From: CAWEQO01 sp963811225
Lineage (GTDB): Bacteria > Chloroflexota > Anaerolineae > Anaerolineales > Anaerolineaceae
Length of the DNA: 64,000 bases
NCBI GenBank assembly: GCA_963811225.1
Contig: CAWEQO010000001.1
Span: 682,001-746,000, forward strand
Direction: 5' to 3'
Both the position numbers and the translations under genes were made by a program. The notes beneath the pieces were generated by a model, which worked only from the letters and a program-made list of their open reading frames with translations, did not search any database and was not told where the DNA came from. Positions 44,536 through 52,403 of the stretch are shown here, one piece after another (positions within the stretch are counted from its first letter, which is position 1; every line of letters begins with the position of its first letter).

Positions 44536-44871
44536 TTAACCTAAATTCGCAGGCAGCGTGAAGCTCCCATCCGCATCCGGCTCGAAGGGAGTGACGGCCA
44601 CCACCGCGCCGAGGTTCAAAGGCCCATAAATGTGGGGGAATTCTTCGCCGTGCAACTCCTCGAAGCGGATCTCGGGCAGCACCTGGTCGGCATCGATGGA
44701 CAGCAGCGCCAGACCGTGCAAGCCGTGATAGTAGCGGCCGGCGGTGGCCTCCACCTGCTCGCGCTTCGAACAGTGGATGAAACCCTCGCTCTCCAGGCTG
44801 TCGGCCCGGTAGCTGCCCTCGTCCTGGGCGCGCTGCCAATCGATCAAAGGGGTGATGTGATAGATGATCAT
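44536..44871 (-). CDS. DUF952 family protein
   Basis: 111 residues from the ATG at 44871. Typical DUF952 features: IIYHITPLIDWQRAQDEGSY at the N terminus, ADSLESEGFIHCSKREQVEA (the FIHCS motif) and RFEELHGEEFPHIYGPLNLGAV near the C terminus. The family is small, soluble and uncharacterised, and structurally resembles ADP-ribosyltransferase-like proteins. The ATG overlaps the stop of the upstream membrane-protein gene by 4 nt. Confidence 0.85.
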   Translation of the reverse strand: MIIYHITPLIDWQRAQDEGSYRADSLESEGFIHCSKREQVEATAGRYYHGLHGLALLSIDADQVLPEIRFEELHGEEFPHIYGPLNLGAVVAVTPFEPDADGSFTLPANLG

Positions 44872-45383
44872 ACCGTCCTCCCACCTTCCCGGCGCACAAG
44901 CAGCAGCAGCCCGGTCAGAATCAGGGCAATGGGGCCAATGGCCTTGAGAATCGGCGTGCCGAAGATCAGGGCAAAGATGGTGAAGACGAACAGGCCGGAA
45001 ATCAAGATGGCCCAGCCCACCCAAGTCACCACGCTGCCCCAACGCCCCACCCAGGCCGCCAGCGCCAGCCCCAACCCCACCGCTGCCGGGATGAGGATCC
45101 AGCCGTAGGCCCACGAAGCCCAGTCACCGGTGCGCACGTTGTAGATGAAGAACAGCCCAAGCTCGATCAAGATGACCCCGGGGATGAACAGCGCCGCCAA
45201 TCCCTGCCTTGCCGACGGCCACAGGAAGGGCGGCAGCAGGAATGCGAAACCCAGCAGGACAATAATCACCGGCCAGATCAGTGTGGTATCGAAGCCGGGG
45301 ATCAGGTTAAACAGCAAGAACAGCAGCCCCACGCTGATCAACCCCACCGCAACAATAGCTCGTGCACGAAAGAACGGTCTCAT
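44868..45383 (-). CDS. Small membrane protein, possibly LiaF-TM/DUF5668-like
   Basis: 171 residues with six hydrophobic helices in short hairpins: GLISVGLLFLLFNLIPGFD, TLIWPVIIVLLGFAFLLPPF, a third pair near 65-85, and two more pairs. The repeated pattern of Gly-rich helix, then loop, then IWPVIIVLLG resembles DUF5668/LiaF-type transmembrane modules. No catalytic motif. It is coupled to the DUF952 gene by a 4-nt overlap and follows the S66 peptidase gene by 10 nt. Confidence 0.65.
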   Translation of the reverse strand: MRPFFRARAIVAVGLISVGLLFLLFNLIPGFDTTLIWPVIIVLLGFAFLLPPFLWPSARQGLAALFIPGVILIELGLFFIYNVRTGDWASWAYGWILIPAAVGLGLALAAWVGRWGSVVTWVGWAILISGLFVFTIFALIFGTPILKAIGPIALILTGLLLLVRREGGRTV

Positions 45384-45393
45384 TCTTCTCTCC

Positions 45394-46407
45394 TTATTCT
45401 ATAACCGCCGCTTCCAGGATTTCAAAGCTGCGCCGCTCGCTGTCGATCCTTGCCCGGCAGCCGAGCGGGAGCGTCATCTGCGGGGCGGTATGGCCGAAGT
45501 CCATGCCGGTGACCACCGGGAAGTCATACTTCTGTGTGCGTTCCCGGATAACCTCGTTCAGCTGGCGCTTTTCGACGTCGGTGTAGCCCAGCGGCCGGCC
45601 CACCAGCATCCCGGCAATCTGGTCGAACACGCCCATGTTCTCGTAATCCATCAGCATCCCATCCACGTCGGCCGGGGTGGGCTTCTCCTCTGAGGTCTCG
45701 AAGAAGAAGAGGGCGCCCTGCCAGTCGGGCCAGAAGCGGGTGCCGCGCAAGTGCTGCAGCGATTCCAGGCAGCCGCCCAGCAGCGGACCCTCGACCAGTC
45801 CCGGTTTCAGCCAGGTCCAGCCGGGTGAGGGGATCAGTGTCCGGGGTCGTTCCAGATCGCGCTTCTGCTCCCAATCCAGGAACTCCTCGGTCCATTCCTC
45901 GGCGGGAAACACTTGCCCCACAGGTTCCGGCCGGCAGACCGCTTTACGGAAGCAGCGCTCGGTATAGGGGTTCATGTGCGGATACTCGGCGAACTCGGTG
46001 ATCAGCGAGGGACCGTAGAAGGAACCCATCCCGGCGGCGGTGTGGAACGCCAGGTGCAGTACCGTGTTGTCGGAGTAGCCGCTGAAGATCTTCGGATGGG
46101 CAGCGATCAGGTCGAAGTCGAGCAGCGGCAGCAGCTGGTTGGCATGGTCGCCGCCGATGGCCGCGATGACGGCCTTCACCTCCGGATCCAGGTACATGGC
46201 GTGGATGTCTTCGGCGCGATGCTCGGCTGTATCCGAGACGTAACCGCGCACGCTGCGGGCGTTCGGCGCCATGCGGACCCGGAAACCCATCGCTTGCAGC
46301 TGCCTGACGCCCAGTTCGACGCGGTGCGGGAACAACCCCACTGCGCCAAAAGATGGGCTGACGATGCCAACGGTATCGCCAGAGTGGAGAACATGCGGTT
46401 TCAACAT
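45394..46407 (-). CDS. S66 family LD-carboxypeptidase (MccF-like)
   Basis: 337 residues. The nucleophile lies in FSGYSDNTVLHLA (Ser112), and later parts give the catalytic Glu near GPLLGGCLESL and the His near GMDFGHTAPQMTLPLG. The length and the long N-terminal region match the MccF/LdcA-like group, which cleaves L,D-bonds in peptidoglycan peptides or detoxifies peptidyl-nucleotides such as microcin C7. No signal peptide, so cytoplasmic recycling or self-protection. It may lead an operon with the two small genes downstream. Confidence 0.88.
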   Translation of the reverse strand: MLKPHVLHSGDTVGIVSPSFGAVGLFPHRVELGVRQLQAMGFRVRMAPNARSVRGYVSDTAEHRAEDIHAMYLDPEVKAVIAAIGGDHANQLLPLLDFDLIAAHPKIFSGYSDNTVLHLAFHTAAGMGSFYGPSLITEFAEYPHMNPYTERCFRKAVCRPEPVGQVFPAEEWTEEFLDWEQKRDLERPRTLIPSPGWTWLKPGLVEGPLLGGCLESLQHLRGTRFWPDWQGALFFFETSEEKPTPADVDGMLMDYENMGVFDQIAGMLVGRPLGYTDVEKRQLNEVIRERTQKYDFPVVTGMDFGHTAPQMTLPLGCRARIDSERRSFEILEAAVIE

Positions 46408-46461
46408 AAAAGTATTTTAACCCAGTTGGGGTCAACAGGCGCAAATAAACAGAAACCCGGT

Positions 46462-47268
46462 TTACCCGACCGCCTTTTCAACGACAGAAACCAGCCATTC
46501 CGTCTCGGACGGGATATTCTCTACCAGGCGAGCGCCGGCCATCACCGGCATCCAGGCGGCCAGTATGCGGCGCTCGAAGGGACGCAGGCGGGCATATCGG
46601 CGCTCGTAGAGGGTATAGGCCGCCACCCGTCCGGCTGACAGGATCCAGCGATTCGGCATTTTGGGCAGCGGTGAGCCGTTCATCAGCAGCAGTCTGGTGC
46701 GGGCAACATCCGCCAGCGGGTTTCCATAAGAAGCGTCGATCCAGTCGATGACGACCGGGTCGGACGAGGTGAGCAAGATATTATCGGGGTGAAAGTCGCC
46801 ATGGCACAGGCTGCGCCCATCCGGCAGCGAAGCCAGCCGCTCCAACAGCCCCGCTTTCAGCTCGTCACGCAGCTCGGGCGCCGCCTGGATGCGTTTTGCC
46901 AGCCGCTCATGCAGCGATGGCAGCGTGGTATCCTCGGGCAATTGGATGGCGTGCATTTTGGCGTGCAGCTCGGCCATGACGAGCGCAATCTTGATGATGG
47001 ACAGGGGCCGGTCTTTGAAGACACTCAACGCCGAGGGACCGTCGATGCGCTCGAAAACGATCCCAAAGCGGCGATCGAACTGGAGCACCTCGCCCACCGC
47101 GGGCACAGACAGCCCCAAATCGTGGACGGCGCGGGTGAGGGCGGCCTCCTGGCGCACGCCCGGCTGAGAAACCCAATCATAGAACAGCTTCAAAACCCGC
47201 CCATCTTCCCAGGCGTAGATCTCGGCCGTGCGGCCATAGGCAATCGGTTTTCCATCAATTTCAGGCAT
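46462..47268 (-). CDS. Aminoglycoside phosphotransferase-like kinase (APH family)
   Basis: 268 residues from the ATG at 47268. Kinase-fold marks: Gly-poor loop GRTAEIYAW, Lys in VLKLFYDW, catalytic HGDFHPDNILL and metal-binding VIDWIDASYGNP. These match the APH/choline-kinase superfamily (PF01636). Members phosphorylate small hydroxylated substrates, including antibiotics; a resistance role cannot be claimed from sequence. The gene points away from the cold-shock gene, whose promoter is about 90 nt upstream on the other strand. Confidence 0.85.
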   Translation of the reverse strand: MPEIDGKPIAYGRTAEIYAWEDGRVLKLFYDWVSQPGVRQEAALTRAVHDLGLSVPAVGEVLQFDRRFGIVFERIDGPSALSVFKDRPLSIIKIALVMAELHAKMHAIQLPEDTTLPSLHERLAKRIQAAPELRDELKAGLLERLASLPDGRSLCHGDFHPDNILLTSSDPVVIDWIDASYGNPLADVARTRLLLMNGSPLPKMPNRWILSAGRVAAYTLYERRYARLRPFERRILAAWMPVMAGARLVENIPSETEWLVSVVEKAVG

Positions 47269-47356
47269 AGGGTGAGTATAACCCCGAAGGGAGAAAACGG
47301 TGTGCACACTGTCAAACAGCGACAACTCGAAGCACACTTCACGCCCGAATTCACTG

Positions 47357-47384
47357 TTGACAACTCAACGAATCCTGATATAAT
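47357..47384 (+). promoter_or_regulatory. Near-consensus promoter upstream of the cold-shock gene
   Basis: TTGACA (47357-47362), 16 nt, TATAAT (47379-47384). The start near 47391 gives a leader of about 144 nt before the ATG at 47535. Confidence 0.75.
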
Positions 47385-47390
47385 GCTAAT

Positions 47391-47460
47391 TTGTAGGTTG
47401 CAGTATGGTTCGTTGGAAGGACAACAGCGGCTCCAGGCAAACCTGGAGTTGGTTTTTTTT
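47391..47460 (+). ncRNA. Cold-shock leader with internal terminator (attenuator or small RNA)
   Basis: From the predicted start at about 47391, the first 70 nt end in a hairpin CTCCAGG-CAAA-CCTGGAG (47431-47448) followed by TTGG and eight T (47453-47460), a textbook intrinsic terminator, all before the cold-shock gene. It could be a temperature-responsive attenuator of the gene, with the hairpin unmade in the cold, or a stand-alone small RNA of about 70 nt. A weak second promoter could lie after it (TTGACC at 47459, TATGCA at 47483). Confidence 0.5.
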
Positions 47461-47534
47461 GACCGCTTCCGATGTAACGCAATATGCACGCCTAGGTAAA
47501 ATCCCGTTTTATTGCCATGAAGGAGGCAAAATCA

Positions 47535-47744
47535 ATGTCTGAACGTATCATCGGTACGGTCAAGTGGTTCAGCGGCCCCAAGGGCTACGGCTTCATCTCC
47601 CAGGACGACGGTCCGGACGTTTTCGTCCATTTCTCCGCCATTCAGTCGGACGGTTTCCGCTCACTGGAAGAGGGTCAGCGCGTAGAGTTCTCGGTTGAGA
47701 ACGGTCCCAAAGGCCTGCAAGCCGCTAACGTTGTTGTCCTATAG
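47535..47744 (+). CDS. Cold-shock domain protein
   Basis: 69 residues. The single OB-fold cold-shock domain has both RNA-binding motifs: KWFSGPKGYGFISQ (RNP1, with Lys-Gly-Phe-Gly-Phe-type core) and DVFVHFSAI (RNP2). The family melts RNA secondary structure, acting as RNA chaperone and transcription antiterminator. The ATG at 47535 is 12 nt after AGGAGG. It has its own strong promoter and terminator, and the leader carries an intrinsic terminator that the protein itself might melt (autoregulation, inferred). Confidence 0.95.
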   Translation: MSERIIGTVKWFSGPKGYGFISQDDGPDVFVHFSAIQSDGFRSLEEGQRVEFSVENGPKGLQAANVVVL

Positions 47745-47763
47745 AGTAACATCAGTTGGACAC

Positions 47764-47794
47764 AAACCCCGCCAAAAATGGCGGGGTTTTTCTT
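47764..47794 (+). terminator. Intrinsic terminator of the cold-shock gene
   Basis: AAACCCCGCCA (47764-47774) and TGGCGGGGTTT (47779-47789) form an 11-bp stem with AAAA loop, followed by TTCTTT. Confidence 0.85.
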
Positions 47795-47858
47795 TCGATC
47801 CCCTTTGAGATTGACATGGCCGCAAGAAACTTGTCAGTCAATTGAAAGCCCAATCCTT

Positions 47859-49070
47859 TAGGGCAATCGCATCTAAATAAGGTGGGATAATGGTCGCAAA
47901 CAAGAAGGAGCGACCATGGCCCAAGAACCAGATCTAGGAAGTCTCAAAAAGTGTTTTGGAAAGGTCAAAGACCCACGAATAGACCGAACCAAGCGACATA
48001 AGCTGACCGATATCTTGATCATCGCCCTCGTGGCAGTGATCTGTGGAGCCGACAGTTGGGTGGATGTCGAGATGTTTGGGAACAGCAAAATCGAGTGGTT
48101 GAAAACATTTCTGGAATTGCCCAATGGTATTCCTTCCCACGACACTTTTGGACGTGTATTTGCCTTGATCAATCCCCAGGAGTTTGAAAATGGGTTTATG
48201 GAGTGGGTGAAGCTGATCCAAGAACTAACCCAAGGACAAGTAATTGCCCTGGATGGCAAGCAGTTGCGAGGTTCGAAAGACCTTCCGGCAGGCAAAGCTG
48301 CCATTTATATGGTGAGTGCCTGGGCGACTGCCAATCAATTGGTCTTGGGACAGCGCAAAGTGGATGATAAGTCCAATGAGATCACGGCTATTCCACAATT
48401 ATTGAAGGTTTTAGAGCTGGCAGGTTGTATTGTCGTGGTGGATGCGATTGGCACCCAGACCAAGATCGCCAAAACCATCGTCGAGCAAGAGGCAGATTAC
48501 ATTCTGGCGGTCAAAGAGAACCAGGGCCACCTCTACGAGGATATCCACGATTTGTTTGAAGACGACTGGAAGTACAACTTCGAAGGAGCGCCTTATAGTT
48601 ACGACAAAACGGTGAACAAGGATCATGGCCGCATTGAAATCCGTCAGTGCTGGAGCATCTCCGACCCAGAATATCTAGGGAACATTCGTAATTTGGATCG
48701 CTGGAAAGGGGTGAAAAGCTTGGTGATGATCCTGTCTGAACGGCAAATCGGAGAGGAACGGGAAGTCCAGGATCGTTACTACATCACCAGCTTGGAAAGT
48801 GACGCCAAAAAAATCCTAGAAGCTAAGCGTAGCTATTGGGGTATCGAGAACCGCTCGCACTGGGTGCTCGATATCGCCTTCAATGAAGATCACAGCCGGG
48901 TTCGTAAGGATAATGCGCCCCAGAACTTTGCCATATTGAGGCATATGGCTCTCAATTTGCTCAAACTGGAGACCTCCGTCAAAGCTGGCATCAAGGCCAA
49001 GCGCTTGAAATGCGGCTGGAATACCGATTATTTGCTCAAGGTCCTGGCTGGATAAGATGCGATTGCCCTA
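47859..49070 (+). mobile_element. Intact ISAs1-type insertion sequence
   Basis: The terminal inverted repeats are TAGGGCAATCGCATCT (47859-47874) and AGATGCGATTGCCCTA (49055-49070), 16 bp and perfect. The flanks carry a direct repeat CCAATCCTT (47850-47858 and 49071-49079), or 10 bp if the next T is counted, fitting the 8-10 bp target duplication of ISAs1 elements. A single transposase gene fills the element. Perfect ends, intact gene and intact target duplication mean a recent insertion. Confidence 0.95.
47916..49055 (+). CDS. ISAs1 family transposase
   Basis: 379 residues, full length for the family. DDE-type: first acidic residue in GQVIALDGKQLRGS, second in VVDAIGTQTKIA, and the late Glu in SYWGIENRSHWVLDIAFNEDHSR, the signature of ISAs1 transposases. 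The N terminus DPRIDRTKRHKLTDILIIALVAVICGADSW is also typical. Codon use and base content are more AT-rich than in neighbours, consistent with recent arrival. The stop abuts the right terminal repeat. Confidence 0.95.
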   Translation: MAQEPDLGSLKKCFGKVKDPRIDRTKRHKLTDILIIALVAVICGADSWVDVEMFGNSKIEWLKTFLELPNGIPSHDTFGRVFALINPQEFENGFMEWVKLIQELTQGQVIALDGKQLRGSKDLPAGKAAIYMVSAWATANQLVLGQRKVDDKSNEITAIPQLLKVLELAGCIVVVDAIGTQTKIAKTIVEQEADYILAVKENQGHLYEDIHDLFEDDWKYNFEGAPYSYDKTVNKDHGRIEIRQCWSISDPEYLGNIRNLDRWKGVKSLVMILSERQIGEEREVQDRYYITSLESDAKKILEAKRSYWGIENRSHWVLDIAFNEDHSRVRKDNAPQNFAILRHMALNLLKLETSVKAGIKAKRLKCGWNTDYLLKVLAG

Positions 49071-49159
49071 CCAATCCTTTACAAACAAAATCCCAATCAG
49101 TTATACAATTAAGCATCGCAAAAGTCCTTTTCGGGTTATTACAATAAAGGAGATCTGCT

Positions 49160-49682
49160 ATGTTCGACCGAATCGTCAGAGCTATCCGTCTTGATCGTAC
49201 CCTGTACCGTGAAGTGGCCGACAATCCGGCCTATATGAACGAAGCCGTCATCATCGTCGTGGTGGTTTCGCTGTTAGCGGCCATCGGTCAGCTGTTCACC
49301 GGCGGTATCGGCGCTTATATCCTCCAGGTGGTGAACGGCATCCTGTTCGGCTGGGTGCTGTGGGCTGTGGTGGCATATTATGTAGGCGCAAAGTTCTTCA
49401 ACGGGCGCAGCAGCGTGCAAGAAATGCTGCGGACGCTGGGCTATGCCAATGCGCCGCGCATCCTGGGCCTGCTCGGTTTCATCCCCTGTGTGGGCTTTCT
49501 TTTCGCCATCGCCGGCTGGGTATTGAGCATTCTCGCCGGTGTGATCGCCATCCGCGAAATCGATGGAGTTCGACACCACCAAAGCCGTCATTACCGCCGT
49601 GATTGGTCTGCTGGTATTCCTGATCGTCAGTATCGCGGTCGCCATTTTCATGGGTGGGGCAGCCGCAATCTTCAACAACTAA
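49160..49682 (+). CDS. Yip1 family membrane protein (frameshifted)
   Basis: About 173 residues after removing one A from the AAA run at 49557-49559; as it stands the frame goes out of register and runs to 49717 with a basic nonsense tail. The corrected C terminus is a fifth membrane helix (VITAVIGLLVFLIVSIAVAI). The first 130 residues form four helices with the Yip1 pattern: RTLYREVADNPAYMNEAVII, then VVAYYVGAKFF, LGYANAPRILGLLGFIP and ILAGVIAIRE. Function in bacteria is unknown. A 13-bp terminator follows at 49701, and the IS lies 90 nt upstream. Confidence 0.8.
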
Positions 49683-49700
49683 GGCGTTTTTTTCGGAAAG

Positions 49701-49733
49701 AAAAACCCGGTCCCTGAAGGACCGGGTTTTTGC
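49701..49733 (+). terminator. Intrinsic terminator after the Yip1 gene
   Basis: AAAAACCCGGTCC (49701-49713) and GGACCGGGTTTTT (49719-49731) form a perfect 13-bp stem with a 5-nt loop and a T-tract at its base. Confidence 0.85.
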
Positions 49734-49793
49734 ATTCTGGGCGCATCAACCGTTATAATCTTAACCAAACGACATACGATACCGGGGGGAATC

Positions 49794-50918
49794 ATGATCT
49801 ATTTTTACTTGCTTTTGCTCGTGCCAATATCGCTGGCGCTCGAATATCTGATCCACGCGCCGCCGCTGTGGGTTTTCGTCAGTTCAGCTGCCGCCATCAT
49901 TCCACTGGCGGTATGGATCCGGCGCGGCACCGAGCAGTTGGCCGACCGGCTGGGAGCGTCGATCGGCGGCCTGCTGAACGTGACCTTCGGCAACACTGCC
50001 GAGCTGATTATCGCCATGTTCGTGCTGCTGGACGGCAAGACCGAGGTGGTCAAAGGCCAGATCACCGGCTCGATCATCGGCAACAGCCTGTTCGGGCTGG
50101 GGCTGGCGATCCTGATCGGCACCTGGGGCCGGAGGCGGCTGACCTTCAACCGCGACCGGGCCGGGCAGTTGTCGACCATGCTGATCCTGGTGCTGATCAG
50201 CCTGCTGCTCCCGGCCATCTTTGACTTCACCGAGCGCGATATCGCCCAAGTGCCCAACGCAGCTGCACTGGACGAACGGTTGAGCCTGGCGGTCTCGGTG
50301 GTGCTGATCCTGCTGTATGCCGCCAACCTGGTCTACACGCTGGTGACCCATCGAGACATCTTCTCTGCTAACGAAGAAACCAGCCGCGAAGCCACCGGGA
50401 AGGAGAAAACGCCGGCGAGCGTTGAGAAGGCGAAGCAGCCCAAGGAAGGCGAGTGGTCGCTGTGGATAACCGGGCTGGTGATGGTCGGCGCGACCGCCCT
50501 GACGGCGCTGGAGGCCGAACAGATATCCAGTTCACTGACCGACACTGCCGGAAGCATCGGCGTGACGCCGTTCTTCCTGGGCGTGATTGTTTTGGCGATC
50601 ATCGGAAATGCGGCCGAGTACGTCTCGGCCATCTTCTTTGCCCGTGAAGGCGACATGAGCCTGGTGATGTCGATCACCATTGGCGGAACGATCCAGGTGG
50701 CGCTGCTGGTTGCGCCAGTGCTGGTGCTGGTCTCTTATTTCCTGGGCCGGCCGATGAACCTGGTGTTCGCCAACCCAATCGAGCTGATCGCCATCGCTGC
50801 CGCGGCCTTCGCTATCGAGGCCATTGCCGAGGACGGCGAAGTGACCTGGTTCGAGGGGCTGCTGCTGATCGGTGTGTACTTGCTAATGGCGATTGCGTTC
50901 TTCTTCGTCACGCCATAG
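49794..50918 (+). CDS. Calcium/proton antiporter (CaCA family, Cax-like)
   Basis: 374 residues with ten or eleven hydrophobic helices in two inverted halves. The two ion-binding repeats are GNTAELIIAMFVL (about 64-76) and GNAAEYVSAIFFA (about 262-274), the alpha-repeats of Ca2+/H+ exchangers, with the essential Glu in each. A charged cytoplasmic loop (about 185-222, KEKTPASVEKAKQPKEGE) joins the halves. It exports Ca2+ in exchange for protons across the cell membrane. It has its own space of 76 nt after the Yip1 gene and a DUF389 gene 92 nt downstream. Confidence 0.9.
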   Translation: MIYFYLLLLVPISLALEYLIHAPPLWVFVSSAAAIIPLAVWIRRGTEQLADRLGASIGGLLNVTFGNTAELIIAMFVLLDGKTEVVKGQITGSIIGNSLFGLGLAILIGTWGRRRLTFNRDRAGQLSTMLILVLISLLLPAIFDFTERDIAQVPNAAALDERLSLAVSVVLILLYAANLVYTLVTHRDIFSANEETSREATGKEKTPASVEKAKQPKEGEWSLWITGLVMVGATALTALEAEQISSSLTDTAGSIGVTPFFLGVIVLAIIGNAAEYVSAIFFAREGDMSLVMSITIGGTIQVALLVAPVLVLVSYFLGRPMNLVFANPIELIAIAAAAFAIEAIAEDGEVTWFEGLLLIGVYLLMAIAFFFVTP

Positions 50919-51009
50919 AAACGGAACCGAAATTCTACTCGATAAGAAGCGCTTTCCTTAAGAGGATTCGGCTTTGCGTCTTGCGAGTAAACGAGAATAG
51001 GAGGTCGGG

Positions 51010-52287
51010 ATGAGGCAAGTCATTGTGAAAGTGCCGCACGGCAAGGGGCAGAAGGCCCTGGAGATTGGGGAGAAGCACCACGGGCACAACATGGCAAGCG
51101 TGGTGGCTCACGACCAGAAAGGCGCCTGGGAGCTGGTGTATATCTTCCTCGACAACCACGCTGTGGGCCCGCTGGTGAATGAAATGGAGGAGATCCAAGA
51201 CGCGCAGATCACCCTGATCCCGCACGGCACGATCCCCATGTCGCCGCCGGCCTCGCAAGTCGAGCAGCAGATCTCGCACGTCACCCGGCGCAGCCCGATG
51301 GAGATCTGGCTGAACGGCTTGATGAGCATCGGCTCGTGGACCGGCTTCCTCGGCTATACGGTTGCGGCCAGCCTGGTGGTATGGGTGGGTTTGTTCACCA
51401 ACTCCTCATTCTACCTGGTGGCGGCCATGCTGATTGCGCCCTTCGCCGGGCCGGCCATGAACACCGCCATCGCCACGGCCACCGGCGACCCCAAGCTGCT
51501 GTGGCGCAATCTGCTGCGCTACTTCAGCTCGCTGGCGCTGACGGTGGCGATCACCTACCTGGTCTCGCTGATCTATGGTCAGCAGGTGGCAACCAGCATG
51601 ATGGTGGGCATCAGCGAGGTCTCTTCGGTGTCAGTGATCCTGCCGCTGGTGGCGGGCGCGGCGGGCGCGCTACACCTGATCAATGCCACGAACAACAGCC
51701 TGGTGCCGGGCGCAGCGGTGGGCGCCCTGGTGGCGGCCGCCCTGGCGCCGCCCGCCGGGTTGGCCGGGATGGCGGCTGCACTCGGTCGCTGGGATATGGC
51801 CCTCAACGGGGTGTTCCTGCTGCTGCTGCAGCTGGTGGGCATCAACCTATCCGGCTCGCTGGTGTTCCGTTTCTACGGCGGTCTGACACCCTCCGGCCCG
51901 CGCTACACCCACGGGAAGTCGCGCTACGTGTACCTGTCTTTTATCATCACGGTGCTGGCGTTGGGCGGGCTGCTGTTCTGGCAGTTCTCAGGCAGCCCCA
52001 ACCTGCAGCGCTCGACCCAATCGCAGAACGCGGTGGAGGTGGTCAATCAGGTGGTGAACGACAGCGGCTACGCTGCCCTGGTGGAGACGGATTTACGCTT
52101 CACCCGGTCGTCGATCCAGGGCCAGAATACTCTGCTGGGGGATGTGTACGTGCAGCGCACGCAGGCCGCGAACATCCCAGATCAGCAGATCCAGCAAGAG
52201 CTGACCCAGAAAATCCAGGCGGCCATTTTGCAGCAGGGATTCAATGTGACGCCGCTGATGGATGTGACCGTGCTGGACCCGCCATGA
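51010..52287 (+). CDS. DUF389 family membrane protein
   Basis: 425 residues. A soluble N-terminal alpha/beta domain (about 1-80, RQVIVKVPHGKGQKALEIGEKH, similar to the regulatory start of other DUF389 proteins), then six or seven hydrophobic helices with LVAAMLIAPFAGPAMNTAIA as the family core, and a soluble C-terminal domain of about 90 residues after the last helix (near 320-340). It is a paralogue of the DUF389-SH3 protein at 39705 and differs by having the N-terminal domain but no SH3. Function unknown. It follows the Cax gene on the same strand. Confidence 0.8.
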   Translation: MRQVIVKVPHGKGQKALEIGEKHHGHNMASVVAHDQKGAWELVYIFLDNHAVGPLVNEMEEIQDAQITLIPHGTIPMSPPASQVEQQISHVTRRSPMEIWLNGLMSIGSWTGFLGYTVAASLVVWVGLFTNSSFYLVAAMLIAPFAGPAMNTAIATATGDPKLLWRNLLRYFSSLALTVAITYLVSLIYGQQVATSMMVGISEVSSVSVILPLVAGAAGALHLINATNNSLVPGAAVGALVAAALAPPAGLAGMAAALGRWDMALNGVFLLLLQLVGINLSGSLVFRFYGGLTPSGPRYTHGKSRYVYLSFIITVLALGGLLFWQFSGSPNLQRSTQSQNAVEVVNQVVNDSGYAALVETDLRFTRSSIQGQNTLLGDVYVQRTQAANIPDQQIQQELTQKIQAAILQQGFNVTPLMDVTVLDPP

Positions 52288-52296
52288 ACCCCGCTT

Positions 52297-52403
52297 GTAG
52301 CGGTAGGCATCCCTGCCTACCGTAGACGGAATGCAAATCGTCTTGTGCGTGCAAGCGGTGCGCTACAAGTCGGCCTACGGTAGGCAGGGATGCCTACCGC
52401 TAC
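52297..52403. repeat. Pair of inverted 29-bp palindromic repeats
   Basis: Positions 52297-52325 and 52375-52403 are exact reverse complements 49 nt apart. Each copy contains its own dyad (GGTAGGCA-TCCC-TGCCTACC), so the pair looks like a bacterial interspersed mosaic element. It fills the gap between the DUF389 and YcaQ-like genes and runs into the YcaQ-like coding sequence. Confidence 0.8.

Noticed and set aside
46462..47268. Antibiotic-resistance gene
   Set aside because: The APH-like fold is widespread in housekeeping kinases; nothing in sequence or context shows an antibiotic substrate.
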